Shown piece by piece: positions 1 to 9,010 of a DNA stretch of 38,394 nt. This stretch comes from CAYNEO01 sp964396245 (GTDB lineage: Bacteria; Zixibacteria; MSB-5A5; GN15; FEB-12): positions 1 through 38,394 of the forward strand of contig CAYNEO010000035.1 of the NCBI GenBank assembly GCA_964396245.1, read 5' to 3'. Below the pieces are notes generated by a model. That model was not told where the DNA came from and searched no databases. It saw only the letters and a list, made by a program, of their open reading frames with translations. A program made the translations under genes and the position numbers. Every line of letters begins with the position of its first letter. Positions within the stretch are counted from its first letter, which is position 1.

Positions 1-1004
1 ACGGCATCGAGAATCATGAAATCGCCGACCGCCGCCGGCACGCGAATACCGCTCGCGATAGTCTCGGGATCCGGAAATGGTTCCGCAAACCGCTCGCCTG
101 CCTCGAACGCCCGCACTATCGGCGCGCATCCGTCGGACTGTACTGAAACCATGCGCGGCCGCCGCGATGTCTTCAGCCATCCAATCTCGGCCAATTCGGC
201 AAAGGCTTTCCACATGCCGATCAATCCCGTCCCGCCGCCGGTCGGGTAGACAATCACGTCCGGCAGATCCCAGTCGAATTGCTCCGCCAGCTCCAGGCCC
301 ATCGTTTTCTTTCCTTCGATCCGGTACGGCTCCTTGAGGGTCGAGAAATCAAACCACCCGATCTTCTCCTTGCCCTCGCGAACAATCTTGCCGCAATCCG
401 TGATCAACCCATTAACCAGAAATGTCGCCGCACCATACAGGTGGCATTCGTATTTGTTGATCACCGGAGTATCGTCCGGCATGAACACGTATGCTTTCAT
501 TCCCGCCCGGGCGGCATACGCCGCCATCGCACCGCCTGCATTTCCCGCAGTGGGGATAGCAACGTCGGTAACCCCGAATGTCCGCGCCATAGTGACTGCC
601 ATAGCGAGACCGCGGCTCTTGAAACTCCCGGTCGGAAGTTGCGATTCATCTTTGATCCACAGTTGACGCAATCCGAGGCGCTCGCCGAGCCGCGCACACC
701 GAAGCAGGGGAGAGGTATTTTCACCGAGCGAGACAATATCACCCTCGTTCGCCGGCGGAAGCATCTCGCGATAGCGCCACATCGTGTGCGGACGGTCGCG
801 AAGATCATCGCGGCTGACAGCATGCTTGACCTTCTCAAGGTCATAGCGAACCCAGAGCGGACGATCCTTGTGAACTGTCTGGAGTACGTCGGCGGGCAAC
901 CGGGCGCCGTCGATAGCCCCCTCGAGATGCGTGATAAAGGGCGAGATCATGATATTCTGAGTTCCTTCTGTGAGAGAGTCATATTGGATGTGAGAATACG
1001 GCAC
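1..1004 (-). CDS. thrC: Threonine synthase, partial (C-terminus beyond left edge)
   Basis: Fold-type II PLP enzyme that converts O-phosphohomoserine to threonine, the last step of threonine synthesis. The minus-strand frame reads PYSHIQYDSLTEG, then a central ...GSFKSRG... motif whose Lys (about residue 129) should form the Schiff base with PLP, then AGNAGGAMAAYAARAG and a glycine-rich phosphate loop PTGGGTGLIGM near residue 255. No ATG fits the full N-terminus. I chose GTG at 1002-1004, the first possible start after an in-frame TAA; ATG at 948-950 is the next candidate. The gene begins about 43 bp after ppsR stops, so the two are probably co-transcribed. The usual family motif is GSFKDRG, and here D is replaced by S. 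Some threonine-synthase-like PLP lyases share this architecture, so the exact substrate is less certain than the fold. Confidence 0.85.
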   Translation of the reverse strand, partial: MPYSHIQYDSLTEGTQNIMISPFITHLEGAIDGARLPADVLQTVHKDRPLWVRYDLEKVKHAVSRDDLRDRPHTMWRYREMLPPANEGDIVSLGENTSPLLRCARLGERLGLRQLWIKDESQLPTGSFKSRGLAMAVTMARTFGVTDVAIPTAGNAGGAMAAYAARAGMKAYVFMPDDTPVINKYECHLYGAATFLVNGLITDCGKIVREGKEKIGWFDFSTLKEPYRIEGKKTMGLELAEQFDWDLPDVIVYPTGGGTGLIGMWKAFAELAEIGWLKTSRRPRMVSVQSDGCAPIVRAFEAGERFAEPFPDPETIASGIRVPAAVGDFMILDA

Positions 1005-1047
1005 GCGAAAGGGGTTGTCAAGGAAGGCGTCTTATCCCCGGGGACGC

Positions 1048-1917
1048 TCAGACCACGCGGGTGCGTTTATCGACGATCTCTTTTGAAATTTCCTCGATCG
1101 CACGTCGGGTCACATCGATCACGTCGATATTCAATTCCTGGAAAAACATACGCGAAAATCGCACTTCATCTCTGATCGCGCGGAGGTCGGTGTAATCATC
1201 GAGGTCGCGGGTGAGGTGATTGATGGTCTCGAGATATACCCGGCGTTCCTCGCGAACGAGCATCAGTACTTCCGGTTTCATGGCCAGGCCAAAAATGATG
1301 TGACGCGGCACCAGTGATATTCGGCGCTGAAGCTGCTCGATAGCGGCATCCTCGGCGACAATCGGTATGTTGGCGACTTTCATCCCGAAATTGCACGCCA
1401 GGTACATGCTGATAGGTGTCTTGCACGTGCGCGAAACGCCAAGCAGAATGATATCAGCCTGCTCTATCAAGTGCCCCTGACCGTCATCGTGCTCGACCGT
1501 GTACCCGATGGCATCGACCCGACGATAATAACGGTCATCGATAATCTGCAACAGGCCGGGTTCGTAGTCCGGATGTACTCCGAGAAACTTGGACATGGTG
1601 CTGAGCATGGGACCAAGGACATTGAGATGAAGGATGTTGCGCTCCTCCAACCGCTCGTGGAATTGGTCACTCATGGACGATGAGATCAACGAATAGAGAA
1701 CGAGATAATCCGAGTCGATATCATCGAGTATTGTGTCGAGCTGTGATCTGGTCCGGACCTCCTGGTAGATCCTCTCCAGCGTAAAATCGACTTCTTTCCT
1801 GGCGTATTGGGCCAGCACAGCGTCCATAAGCCGCTTGGCGGTCTTGCCGGTCCCGTCGGAGACGATAATGATCTTCTTGAGTTCTTGTTTCATGCTTCCC
1901 GATGTCACCTCTTGCAT
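1048..1917 (-). CDS. ppsR: Pyruvate, phosphate dikinase / PEP synthase regulatory protein (PPSR, DUF299)
   Basis: Bifunctional kinase/pyrophosphorylase family that switches PEP synthase or pyruvate phosphate dikinase off and on by phosphorylating a Thr near its catalytic His. The 289-aa protein has the family N-terminus (KKIIIVSDGTGKTA) and the characteristic P-loop GVSRTCKTP at about residues 159-167, preceded by the ADIILLGVSR strand; length is close to the family norm of about 270. ATG at 1917 has GAGG five bases upstream. An internal ATG at 1893 (MKQELKKII) aligns better with the family start and has GAGGTG twelve bases upstream, so the first eight residues may not be real. The target enzyme is not in the window. 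thrC lies directly downstream. Confidence 0.93.
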   Translation of the reverse strand: MQEVTSGSMKQELKKIIIVSDGTGKTAKRLMDAVLAQYARKEVDFTLERIYQEVRTRSQLDTILDDIDSDYLVLYSLISSSMSDQFHERLEERNILHLNVLGPMLSTMSKFLGVHPDYEPGLLQIIDDRYYRRVDAIGYTVEHDDGQGHLIEQADIILLGVSRTCKTPISMYLACNFGMKVANIPIVAEDAAIEQLQRRISLVPRHIIFGLAMKPEVLMLVREERRVYLETINHLTRDLDDYTDLRAIRDEVRFSRMFFQELNIDVIDVTRRAIEEISKEIVDKRTRVV

Positions 1918-2067
1918 GCGGCCCTCGTCCCACTCAGCCTGTAAGTACGCATTTCAAATCAGAAGTGGCAAGCAGAAAGGACCCTGGAGCCCCCGTCTCA
2001 TGGGTTTCAGTGTCGATTTTCACGCAGGGGGACCTCGAACTCTTTGACAGTCGGTCGCAATATTGAA

Positions 2068-2096
2068 TTGACCCGGATGGCGAGTAATTATATACT
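2068..2096 (+). promoter_or_regulatory. Sigma-70 type promoter for the CBS-domain gene
   Basis: TTGACC (2068-2073), 17-bp spacer, TATACT (2091-2096). Both hexamers are one or two bases from consensus. Transcription would start near 2103, about 100 bp before the CBS gene start at 2205. Confidence 0.7.
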
Positions 2097-2204
2097 ATGG
2101 CGGACAGGCTGATATCCTCTTGATCTATCCTTCGGATGTCGGTGTGCCTCAGACGGTTTCAGGCGGGACGACATGCCGGGGTACGGACAGAAAGGACAGG
2201 TGTG

Positions 2205-2723
2205 ATGGAAATCAGGCAAGCCGGCGATATCATGATACCGCTGGATAAGTATCCTCATATCCCTTACTGGTTTACAATGCGCCAGGCACTGGCCGAGATG
2301 GAACACACCGAATTCGATATCGGTGGCCGAAAATCTCTGCCCAGAGTGGTACTGGTTTTCGATGAAGAGTACAACCTTCTCGGTATCGTCCGGCGGCGCG
2401 ATATTCTCCGCGGAATCGAACCGGATTATCTGGCCAAAACGCTGGCCGACGGAATCGGCAAGAAGAAGTATCAGGAAACAACGGGTGAAGCCGCCGTACA
2501 GAAGGTTCAGGATTTCATCAAGGAACGGGTAGAGCGGCCGGTCAGCGATGTCATGATGCGGCTGGAGTCGGCCGTCGATTTCGAGGACAACATCGCGGAA
2601 ATTGCCGCCAAGATTGTCGACAATAACGTAAGTCTTATGCCCGTTCTGAAAGACGGCGAGGTTGTGGGCGTTGTCCGGACGGTGGAACTCATCGACGAAC
2701 TCGCCCGGGCGGTGTTCGAATAG
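2205..2723 (+). CDS. CBS-domain pair protein
   Basis: A 172-aa soluble protein made of two CBS motifs. The first covers roughly residues 5-80 (AGDIMIPLDKYPHI ... LLGIVRRRDILRGI) and the second roughly 110-170 (VSDVMMRLESAVDF ... VVGVVRTVELIDELARAV), joined by a charged helical linker. Stand-alone CBS pairs usually bind adenine nucleotides and act as energy or ligand sensors; the ligand here is unknown. The open frame extends upstream to 2136, but ATG at 2205 is preferred because AGGACAGG lies just before it and the extra 23 residues look non-family. A SulP transporter follows 85 bp downstream on the same strand, so it may modulate that carrier, but this rests only on proximity. Confidence 0.88.
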   Translation: MEIRQAGDIMIPLDKYPHIPYWFTMRQALAEMEHTEFDIGGRKSLPRVVLVFDEEYNLLGIVRRRDILRGIEPDYLAKTLADGIGKKKYQETTGEAAVQKVQDFIKERVERPVSDVMMRLESAVDFEDNIAEIAAKIVDNNVSLMPVLKDGEVVGVVRTVELIDELARAVFE

Positions 2724-2808
2724 TGCATGACGGCGGTCGGTACGAAGGCGGCCGGTCGCACTCCCTGTCAGGGCACGCCTTCAAAGCTGGGACGGTCATC
2801 GGGTCTGT

Positions 2809-5061
2809 ATGCTGACACGTATTTTCCCCTTCATAGAGTGGCTGCGGAAGTATAACGTCGCCGAACTTCGGGTTGACTTTGTCGCCGGTCTGACGGTTGC
2901 GCTGGTACTGATTCCGCAGTCGATGGCCTACGCGCAGCTGGCCGGTCTGCCCGCCTATTACGGCCTGTACGCAGCCTTTCTTCCGCCGCTGATCGCCGCG
3001 CTCTTCGGCTCGAGCCGGCAACTTGCCACCGGTCCGGTAGCGGTTGTCTCGCTGATGACTGCAACCGCCCTCGAACCGCTCGCCACCGCCGGCAGCGAGA
3101 GTTTCATCGCCTATGCCATCGTGCTGGCGCTGATGGTCGGCGTCTTCCAGTTACTGCTCGGCGTGTTTCGCCTCGGGCTCGTTGTCAACTTCCTGTCGCA
3201 CCCGGTCGTCAACGGCTTCACCAACGCCGCCGCCATCATTATCGCCACCTCCCAGTTATCCAAGCTCTTTGGCGTATCGGTGGAGAGCGCGGACCACCAC
3301 TACGAAACCGTGTACCGGGTCATCGTCGAGGCCGTTCGCTCAACCCACTGGGAGACCTTTGGGCTGGCTGTGCTGGCGTTCGTCATTATGATCGGCGCCA
3401 AGCGCGTCAACCCCAAAATCCCGGGTGTGCTTATTGCCGTGGGGCTGACAACGGTAATCGCCTGGTCGACCGGTTACGAGCACAACCGGCAGGTGAGCCT
3501 CGAACAGATTCAATCATCACAGTTCGCGAATCTTGTCGAAGATTTTAACAATACCCTGGACAATATCGACCGAAAGTCCGAGGAACGTGTCCGGTTGAGT
3601 GCCGAAATCCAGGTGAAAGAACAATCGCTCGGCGAGCAGACAATACCCGTGGTTGAGCTGAAAAACCAGCGGGTCCTGCTGAATCTGGAAATCGAAGAGC
3701 AAAAGGAGGAAGCTGCCACTTACCGGACACAACTACGCTCGTATCGATTTACGGGTGTAAAGACCGATCAGGGGACGCTGGCGCTCTACCCGAGAGACCG
3801 GGTGCCGCCCAGTGTCGAGACCGACGGCCGCACGTGGCGTATCAAGGTCGGCAACAGCAAGCTCAATGAAGCCGGTATGCTCATGATTGGCGGCGGGGCC
3901 GTGGTCGGCAGGATTCCTGAAGGTCTGCCGAGCTTTATCGTGCCGAAAGTCAATTCCGGCATAATCTTCAATCTGCTCTCGATGGCCATCATCATTTCGT
4001 TTCTCGGATTTATGGAAGCGATATCGATTGCCAAGGCGATGGCCGCCAAAACCGGCCAGCGGCTCGACCCGAATCAGGAGCTCATCGGCCAGGGGCTCGG
4101 CAACATTGTCGGTTCATTTAACCAGAGCTATGCCGTTTCCGGCTCGTTTTCACGGTCGGCGGTCAATATCCAGTCAGGGGCTAAAACCGGCCTGTCGAGC
4201 GTCTTCAGCTCAGTCGTGGTCGTAATCACCCTGTTGCTGTTGACGCCCCTGCTCTATCACCTGCCGCAGGCGGTACTCGCGGCTATCATCATGATGGCGG
4301 TAGTCGGCCTTATCAATGTTCGCGGATTCATTCATGCCTGGAAAGCGCAGAAATACGACGGTATTATCGGCATCGTGACATTTGTCGGAACCCTCGGCTT
4401 TGCGCCGCATCTCGACCGCGGCATCATCATCGGCGTTATTCTCTCGCTCGGTCTGTACTTGATACGTAATATCCGGCCCCATATCGCCCTGCTGTCGCTC
4501 TATACCGACGGTACCTACCGCAACGCCGAGCGAATGGGCCTTCAACAATGCCGGTATGTCAGCGTCATCCGCTTCAACGGCTCGCTCATCTTTGCCAATG
4601 TCGCTTACCTCGAGGACCAGGTGCTCGAACAGGTGCGAACAATGCCGGACCTCAAGTATGTCCTGATCGTCGGCAACGGCATAAACGAGATGGATGCTTC
4701 CGGCGAGGAAAAACTCTCTGAACTTGTCGACCGTCTGCGCGAGGACGGCTATGATCTCTTCTTGAGCGGATTAAATGACTCCGTGCTCGACGTCATGCGG
4801 CGGACCTACCTCTACCAGAAAATCGGCGAGGACCACCTCTTCCGGAACGCCACGAGGGCCATCGATGCCATCTACGAGTCGGCTCACCGAAATTCGATGG
4901 AGAAAATCTGCCCGCTCCGGAAAGTGGCTTTTAAGGGTCTGCCGGTTTCCGCCAAGGTCAAGCGGAGAGGTATTTTCGAGGGAAGCCGCGAACGCCTGCA
5001 GAAAAAATCCGAACGCCCGGCGCCGGACAAAACGGCCGAGACTTTCAAAAAAGACGAGTAG
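2809..5061 (+). CDS. SulP-family anion transporter with STAS domain and inserted coiled coil
   Basis: Inner-membrane SulP/SLC26 carrier for sulfate, bicarbonate or a similar anion; substrate cannot be told from sequence. The membrane domain starts at residue 20 (VDFVAGLTVALVLIPQSMAY, a SulP hallmark) and includes GSSRQLATGPVAVVSLM and NQELIGQGLGNIVGSF. The STAS domain occupies about residues 565-690 and keeps the DASGEEKLSEL helix motif. Between the transmembrane stretch ending WSTG (about 224) and VVGRIPEGLPSF (365) lies an inserted, mostly hydrophilic segment of about 140 residues. Its first half is Glu/Lys/Leu-rich and predicted coiled coil; typical SulP proteins have only a short loop here. 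At 750 aa it is longer than the usual 550-600. A charged C-terminal tail of about 50 residues follows STAS. No strong ribosome-binding site is visible at 2809. Confidence 0.92.
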   Translation: MLTRIFPFIEWLRKYNVAELRVDFVAGLTVALVLIPQSMAYAQLAGLPAYYGLYAAFLPPLIAALFGSSRQLATGPVAVVSLMTATALEPLATAGSESFIAYAIVLALMVGVFQLLLGVFRLGLVVNFLSHPVVNGFTNAAAIIIATSQLSKLFGVSVESADHHYETVYRVIVEAVRSTHWETFGLAVLAFVIMIGAKRVNPKIPGVLIAVGLTTVIAWSTGYEHNRQVSLEQIQSSQFANLVEDFNNTLDNIDRKSEERVRLSAEIQVKEQSLGEQTIPVVELKNQRVLLNLEIEEQKEEAATYRTQLRSYRFTGVKTDQGTLALYPRDRVPPSVETDGRTWRIKVGNSKLNEAGMLMIGGGAVVGRIPEGLPSFIVPKVNSGIIFNLLSMAIIISFLGFMEAISIAKAMAAKTGQRLDPNQELIGQGLGNIVGSFNQSYAVSGSFSRSAVNIQSGAKTGLSSVFSSVVVVITLLLLTPLLYHLPQAVLAAIIMMAVVGLINVRGFIHAWKAQKYDGIIGIVTFVGTLGFAPHLDRGIIIGVILSLGLYLIRNIRPHIALLSLYTDGTYRNAERMGLQQCRYVSVIRFNGSLIFANVAYLEDQVLEQVRTMPDLKYVLIVGNGINEMDASGEEKLSELVDRLREDGYDLFLSGLNDSVLDVMRRTYLYQKIGEDHLFRNATRAIDAIYESAHRNSMEKICPLRKVAFKGLPVSAKVKRRGIFEGSRERLQKKSERPAPDKTAETFKKDE

Positions 5062-5133
5062 CCTCTCCGCCCGGTCAGATCCCACCCGTAAAAAGTATGT
5101 GACAAACAACTCAACCGGTGGTTGATTGATCCC

Positions 5134-6444
5134 GTGGCCGATCCTTTGAAGAGATATTTCCGGTTCGGTGAACTTCGGACCTCCTACCGACGCGAGTTCA
5201 TCGGCGGTATCACCACCTTCGTGACCATGGCCTATATCGTCATCGTCAATCCCAAAATCCTCCAGGCAGCCGGCATCCCTCTGGGACCGTCGATGGTGGC
5301 GACCATTATCATCGCCGTATTCGGTACCCTCTCGATGGGTGTCTATGCGCGGCGGCCGTTTGCCGTGGCGCCATACATGGGGGAGAATGCCTTCATCGCC
5401 TACACCGTCGTCACCGTCCTGCACTACAGCTGGCAGACCGCCCTTGGCGCCATTTTCATTGGCGGCGTTCTGTTCACCCTCGTGAGCGCGCTCCGCCTTC
5501 GCAGCTGGCTGGCCAATGCCATCCCGGAGTCGATGAAAATCGCCTTCGCCGTTGGAATAGGATTGTTCCTGACATTTATCGGCCTGAACGAAACCGGTAT
5601 CGTCACGCTCGGCGTCCCCGGGGCCCCCGTGGCTATCGGTAATTTCGGCGAGCCGCAGGTGCTGCTCGCCATTTTCTGCTTCTTGTTCATGGCCCTGCTG
5701 ATGATTCGCAATGTCACCGGCGCATTGTTGATAGGAATACTCGTCACGACATTTTTGGCTTTCATTTTCAAGGTTGTCGCCGCCCCGGAAACTTGGGTCA
5801 GCGCCCCGCCAAGTCTTGCCCCCATATTCCTTCAGCTCGATATTGCCGGCGCCTTCACATGGGGGATGTTCTCCGTCGTGCTCACCGTTTTCGTGATGGA
5901 CTTTGTCGACACTACCGGCACCCTGCTCGGCCTTGCCTTAAAAGCAGATATGCTCGATGCCGACGGCAATCTGCCGGAAGTGGAAAAGCCGATGTTGTGT
6001 GATTCGGTCTCGACCGTCGTGGCGGCATTGGTCGGGACGACAACGGCGGGAACGTTTGTGGAATCAGCTACCGGCATACAGGCGGGAGCGCGGTCGGGTT
6101 TTGCCTCGGTCGTGACGGCGGTCCTGTTCGGTCTGACGTTATTCTTTGCGCCGTTCCTGACAATCGTCCCCGCGGCGGCCTATGGTCCGGCGTTGATCGT
6201 CGTGGGGCTTTTGATGTTCTCTCCCGTCAAGCGGCTCAATTTCGATGACCTCACCGAAGTAATCCCGGCCTTCGCCGTGATCATCCTGATGACCTTCACC
6301 TACAATCTGGGAATTGGCATTACCGCCGGGTTTGTGACCTACCCGCTCGCCAAGCTATTCGCCGGACGGGTGCGGGAAGTCCACGCCGGCATGTGGGTTC
6401 TCGCCGCCCTCTCAGTTTTATTCTTTGTGTTCTATCCGTATTGA
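5134..6444 (+). CDS. NCS2-family purine permease (AzgA/GhxP-like)
   Basis: Polytopic inner-membrane nucleobase:proton symporter, most similar in motif to the AzgA-like adenine/guanine/hypoxanthine group. Seen: EFIGGITTFVTMAYIVIVNP near the N-terminus, APYMGENAFIAYTVV, FAVGIGLFLTFIGL, MDFVDTTGTLLGLA and GTTTAGTFVESATGI, all AzgA-subfamily signatures. About 436 aa, the normal family length. GTG at 5134 is the chosen start; the open frame also allows TTG at 5122, but that has no room for a ribosome-binding site. It lies 72 bp after the SulP gene and converges on the TPR gene with only 26 bp between stops. Confidence 0.92.
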   Translation: MADPLKRYFRFGELRTSYRREFIGGITTFVTMAYIVIVNPKILQAAGIPLGPSMVATIIIAVFGTLSMGVYARRPFAVAPYMGENAFIAYTVVTVLHYSWQTALGAIFIGGVLFTLVSALRLRSWLANAIPESMKIAFAVGIGLFLTFIGLNETGIVTLGVPGAPVAIGNFGEPQVLLAIFCFLFMALLMIRNVTGALLIGILVTTFLAFIFKVVAAPETWVSAPPSLAPIFLQLDIAGAFTWGMFSVVLTVFVMDFVDTTGTLLGLALKADMLDADGNLPEVEKPMLCDSVSTVVAALVGTTTAGTFVESATGIQAGARSGFASVVTAVLFGLTLFFAPFLTIVPAAAYGPALIVVGLLMFSPVKRLNFDDLTEVIPAFAVIILMTFTYNLGIGITAGFVTYPLAKLFAGRVREVHAGMWVLAALSVLFFVFYPY

Positions 6445-6470
6445 AGCGCGAGATATTGAATTATCTCCCC

Positions 6471-7493
6471 CTATATCTTCCTCATTCTTCGGAGCAGCTT
6501 CAACGCATCGCGCTGGCGCTTTTCGACCGATTTCGGGATATAACTCTCATATTTGTCCAGACGACGGGCCACCTCAACGGCACTGTCCTGGTCATGTAGT
6601 CCCAGGTAACACTGCACTATCATGTAATCGCACTGGACCACATTGAAGTAATTGCCCGGGTTGGCTTCGAGACGGTCCCGAATTTTCTCGTACATCTTGC
6701 GCGCGCGGTAATACTTGTTCTGCGCGTAATACGCCTGTGCAATCGGCCACATGTATGTCTTGCCGTCCGGAAAACGGTCAAGAAATTGCCGCGAAATGGT
6801 GAACACCGAATCATAGTAACCCTCATTCTTCCATACCCAGATCAAGGAACTCCGCGCCGCCTCGGAGAATAGCCGTCCCCGCCTGTGGCAGAGATACAAT
6901 TCCTCGATCCCCTTGTCCTTCTCATCCTTGATAATGCCGAAGAACTTGAGAATCCCGGCCTTGACCGATTTCCAGTAATGGTACAATCCGATTCCCAGGT
7001 ACAGGTCGTAGTTGGTACTGTCGAAATCGAGCCCGTCTTCGTAATACTGGTCCGACTTCATGCCCGTCTTCACCGCCTGAATAAACGAGCCGAAACGCGC
7101 CTCATAGAGCGAGCGGTATGCATAAGTGTGGCCGATGAAGAAATACAACCATGACTTCTTGTCCGGTGACGCGGAGTCCATCTGGCTCTCGGACAGCTCG
7201 ATTATACTGTCGAGCAGCGCCGTAAATCGCCCGCCATAGAGGTTCTGTTCGCGTTCCACCATCCGCGTGACCATGTTCGTCGCCCGAAACAGGTGGCAAC
7301 CGGGATTGGTCGGGTCGGCGGCGAGAATCGAATCGATGATCGCGTCGGCGGAGTCATACTTTTCATCGTGAATCAGGTCCTGAATATGACGGTAGATATC
7401 GGCGCGGGCGCTGTCGATATACGGTCCGGACCGGGCAATGGCGGGGGGGATTAGAAGCAAAGCGAGCACAAAAAAGCCGGCACGAAAAATCAT
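6471..7493 (-). CDS. Secreted TPR-repeat protein, unknown function
   Basis: A 340-aa protein with an N-terminal signal peptide (MIFRAGFFVLALLLIPPAIA) and helical TPR-like repeats. One lies near the N-terminus (YDSADAIIDSILAADPTNPG), others in the middle, and a run at the C-terminus (AQAYYAQNKYYRARKMYEKI and a following Asp-rich repeat). No catalytic motif is seen. Periplasmic or cell-surface location is inferred from the signal. It starts 58 bp after the anti-sigma gene and is probably the third gene of the sigma/anti-sigma transcript, so it may be an effector of that response. I do not recognise a named family beyond TPR. Confidence 0.8.
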   Translation of the reverse strand: MIFRAGFFVLALLLIPPAIARSGPYIDSARADIYRHIQDLIHDEKYDSADAIIDSILAADPTNPGCHLFRATNMVTRMVEREQNLYGGRFTALLDSIIELSESQMDSASPDKKSWLYFFIGHTYAYRSLYEARFGSFIQAVKTGMKSDQYYEDGLDFDSTNYDLYLGIGLYHYWKSVKAGILKFFGIIKDEKDKGIEELYLCHRRGRLFSEAARSSLIWVWKNEGYYDSVFTISRQFLDRFPDGKTYMWPIAQAYYAQNKYYRARKMYEKIRDRLEANPGNYFNVVQCDYMIVQCYLGLHDQDSAVEVARRLDKYESYIPKSVEKRQRDALKLLRRMRKI

Positions 7494-7551
7494 GCCGGCA
7501 ACATATCAGCTAACCGGGCCATACGCAAGACCAAATGGGCGGCTGGGTCTC

Positions 7552-8346
7552 TTATATGGCGCTATGGCCCGGGATAAAATCGAGCAACTCTATATCTTTC
7601 TCGGTGGTGGCCGTTACCACGACCACGTCACCGACCTTGTGATACACCAGCCGGCAGCCCCGACAGAAGTGATCGTAAAAATTGTAGTTGTCGTGAACCA
7701 CCGCGTCTTTCATTACTTCCGGCGGAATGGCAAATTCTCCGGCCGGCGCAATAAACACCGAAACGAACCGGCCGCCGTCCGTATACAGGAACTGCCCCAT
7801 CTGCACTCCCATGACTTCCCGCATGTTGCCACCGACGAGCGAGAACTCATTCACGCTCGGCGACATCTCGTAATGGAAGTTCGTAAGTATCTGACTGAGG
7901 GTTAGGTCGGTGTGACCGTTGTCTGCAAACTGGGCCATATCATTTTCAGCGGCCCAGTGCGCCTGTTCCAGCGGGACATTATCTGTCTGGTGCTTGTAGA
8001 AGTCGGAGGCCAGAAACGCGGCACTGACCAGCAGCACCAGCGATGCTGCCGCGGCCAGCATTAAGGTCAGGCTTCTAAAGGGGACTTTTTTTTTACCCGA
8101 GTGGCCCTTGCCGTCGACTTCGTCGAGTTGCGTGAGAATTTTGCTCTTCAGCCCCTCGAGTTCAGGAGCGGGAACGTCCTTCTGCAATTTAGCGTGGAGG
8201 AATTCATTCACCACACTCTCTACCCGGTAGATCTCGCTGCAGTGTCGGCAGTGTTCGATGTGCTCTCGAACAGCCTTCTCGTCAATCTCTGAAGCTTCCT
8301 TGTCAATTATGTCATAAAGAAGATTCAGTGCTTCCTGGCAGTTCAT
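7552..8346 (-). CDS. Zinc-finger (ZAS) transmembrane anti-sigma factor
   Basis: A 264-aa protein that should hold the adjacent ECF sigma factor inactive. The N-terminal zf-HC2 domain has the ZAS signature HIEHCRHC (H-x3-C-x2-C, about residues 29-36) after MNCQEALNLLYDIID. A single transmembrane helix lies at about residues 93-112 (LTLMLAAAASLVLLVSAAFL). The remaining 150 residues would be periplasmic and hold a second Cys pair, FCRGC, near residue 225. Its ATG overlaps the stop codon of the sigma gene by one base (TAATG), which indicates translational coupling. ZAS anti-sigmas can be redox- or zinc-responsive; the extra periplasmic pair is a second possible sensor. The signal is not known. 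Confidence 0.92.
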   Translation of the reverse strand: MNCQEALNLLYDIIDKEASEIDEKAVREHIEHCRHCSEIYRVESVVNEFLHAKLQKDVPAPELEGLKSKILTQLDEVDGKGHSGKKKVPFRSLTLMLAAAASLVLLVSAAFLASDFYKHQTDNVPLEQAHWAAENDMAQFADNGHTDLTLSQILTNFHYEMSPSVNEFSLVGGNMREVMGVQMGQFLYTDGGRFVSVFIAPAGEFAIPPEVMKDAVVHDNYNFYDHFCRGCRLVYHKVGDVVVVTATTEKDIELLDFIPGHSAI

Positions 8347-8930
8347 TAGGCTTTTTCCTTGATGTAACCATTCCTGATGGCGTAGTCCAGGAGTTGCTTC
8401 TGCAGCAGCTTCCTCCCGCGATGGAGCCGCGATTTCACCGTCCCGAGTTGCAGGTCGGCGATGTCAGCGATCTCCTGATAGGAGAAGCCCTCCAGGAACG
8501 ATAAAACCACCACCAATCTAAAATCGTCAGGCAATTCCTCTATGGCTTTTTTGACGTCATCGTCAAAAATCTTCGCGAACAAATGACGCTCCGGATCATC
8601 GTCGTCGGCGAAATTCGTTATGTGCCGGTACAGGTAATTATCATCGATATCGTCAACGTTCACCGCTGTCGGCGCCCGGGATTTCGAACGGTAGTCGTTG
8701 ATAAAGATGTTGGTCATTATCTTGAACAACCACGCTCGACAGTTCGAGCCGGGCTCAAACTTGTCCCAGAACCGGTACGCTTTGGTGTACGCTTCCTGTA
8801 CTAAATCCTCAGCGTCGCTTTCGTTCTTCGTCATGCGCAAGGCGGTCCGGTACAGCGCGTCCATATGTGGCAACGCTTCCTGTTCGAACGCCTTCCGCTT
8901 GTCAGCTTTCTGAACCGTTCGGTCGGTCAT
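8346..8930 (-). CDS. ECF-family RNA polymerase sigma factor (SigR/RpoE-like)
   Basis: A 194-aa extracytoplasmic-function sigma factor. Region 2 is visible at about residues 20-85 (ALRMTKNESDAEDLVQEAYT, then WLFKIMTNIFINDYRSK) and region 4 at about 130-180, with the helix-turn-helix YQEIADIADLQLGTVKSRLH. The linker is acidic and Asp-rich. The pairing with a downstream H-x3-C-x2-C anti-sigma factor resembles the SigR-RsrA arrangement. Upstream at 8984-9010 there is a promoter of the type such factors use on themselves, suggesting autoregulation. Confidence 0.95.
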   Translation of the reverse strand: MTDRTVQKADKRKAFEQEALPHMDALYRTALRMTKNESDAEDLVQEAYTKAYRFWDKFEPGSNCRAWLFKIMTNIFINDYRSKSRAPTAVNVDDIDDNYLYRHITNFADDDDPERHLFAKIFDDDVKKAIEELPDDFRLVVVLSFLEGFSYQEIADIADLQLGTVKSRLHRGRKLLQKQLLDYAIRNGYIKEKA

Positions 8931-8983
8931 CGCATATCTTTCGTTTTGATCGACCGGAAAAGTTCACCCAAGTTATATTGGAG

Positions 8984-9010
8984 AACATTTCCCCGCGTCG
9001 TATTGTTCCC
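8984..9010 (-). promoter_or_regulatory. Candidate ECF (SigR-like) autoregulatory promoter
   Basis: On the minus strand GGGAAC (9005-9010), an 18-bp spacer and GTT (8984-8986). This fits the GGGAAT-N16-18-GTT class used by SigR-type sigma factors. The expected start near 8977 leaves a leader of about 47 nt before the sigma gene. Short motifs of this kind occur by chance. Confidence 0.45.

Noticed and set aside
279..1175. 298-codon plus-strand open frame
   Set aside because: It is antisense to thrC and the end of ppsR, both with clear catalytic motifs. Its own translation is low-complexity Arg/Pro/His-rich.
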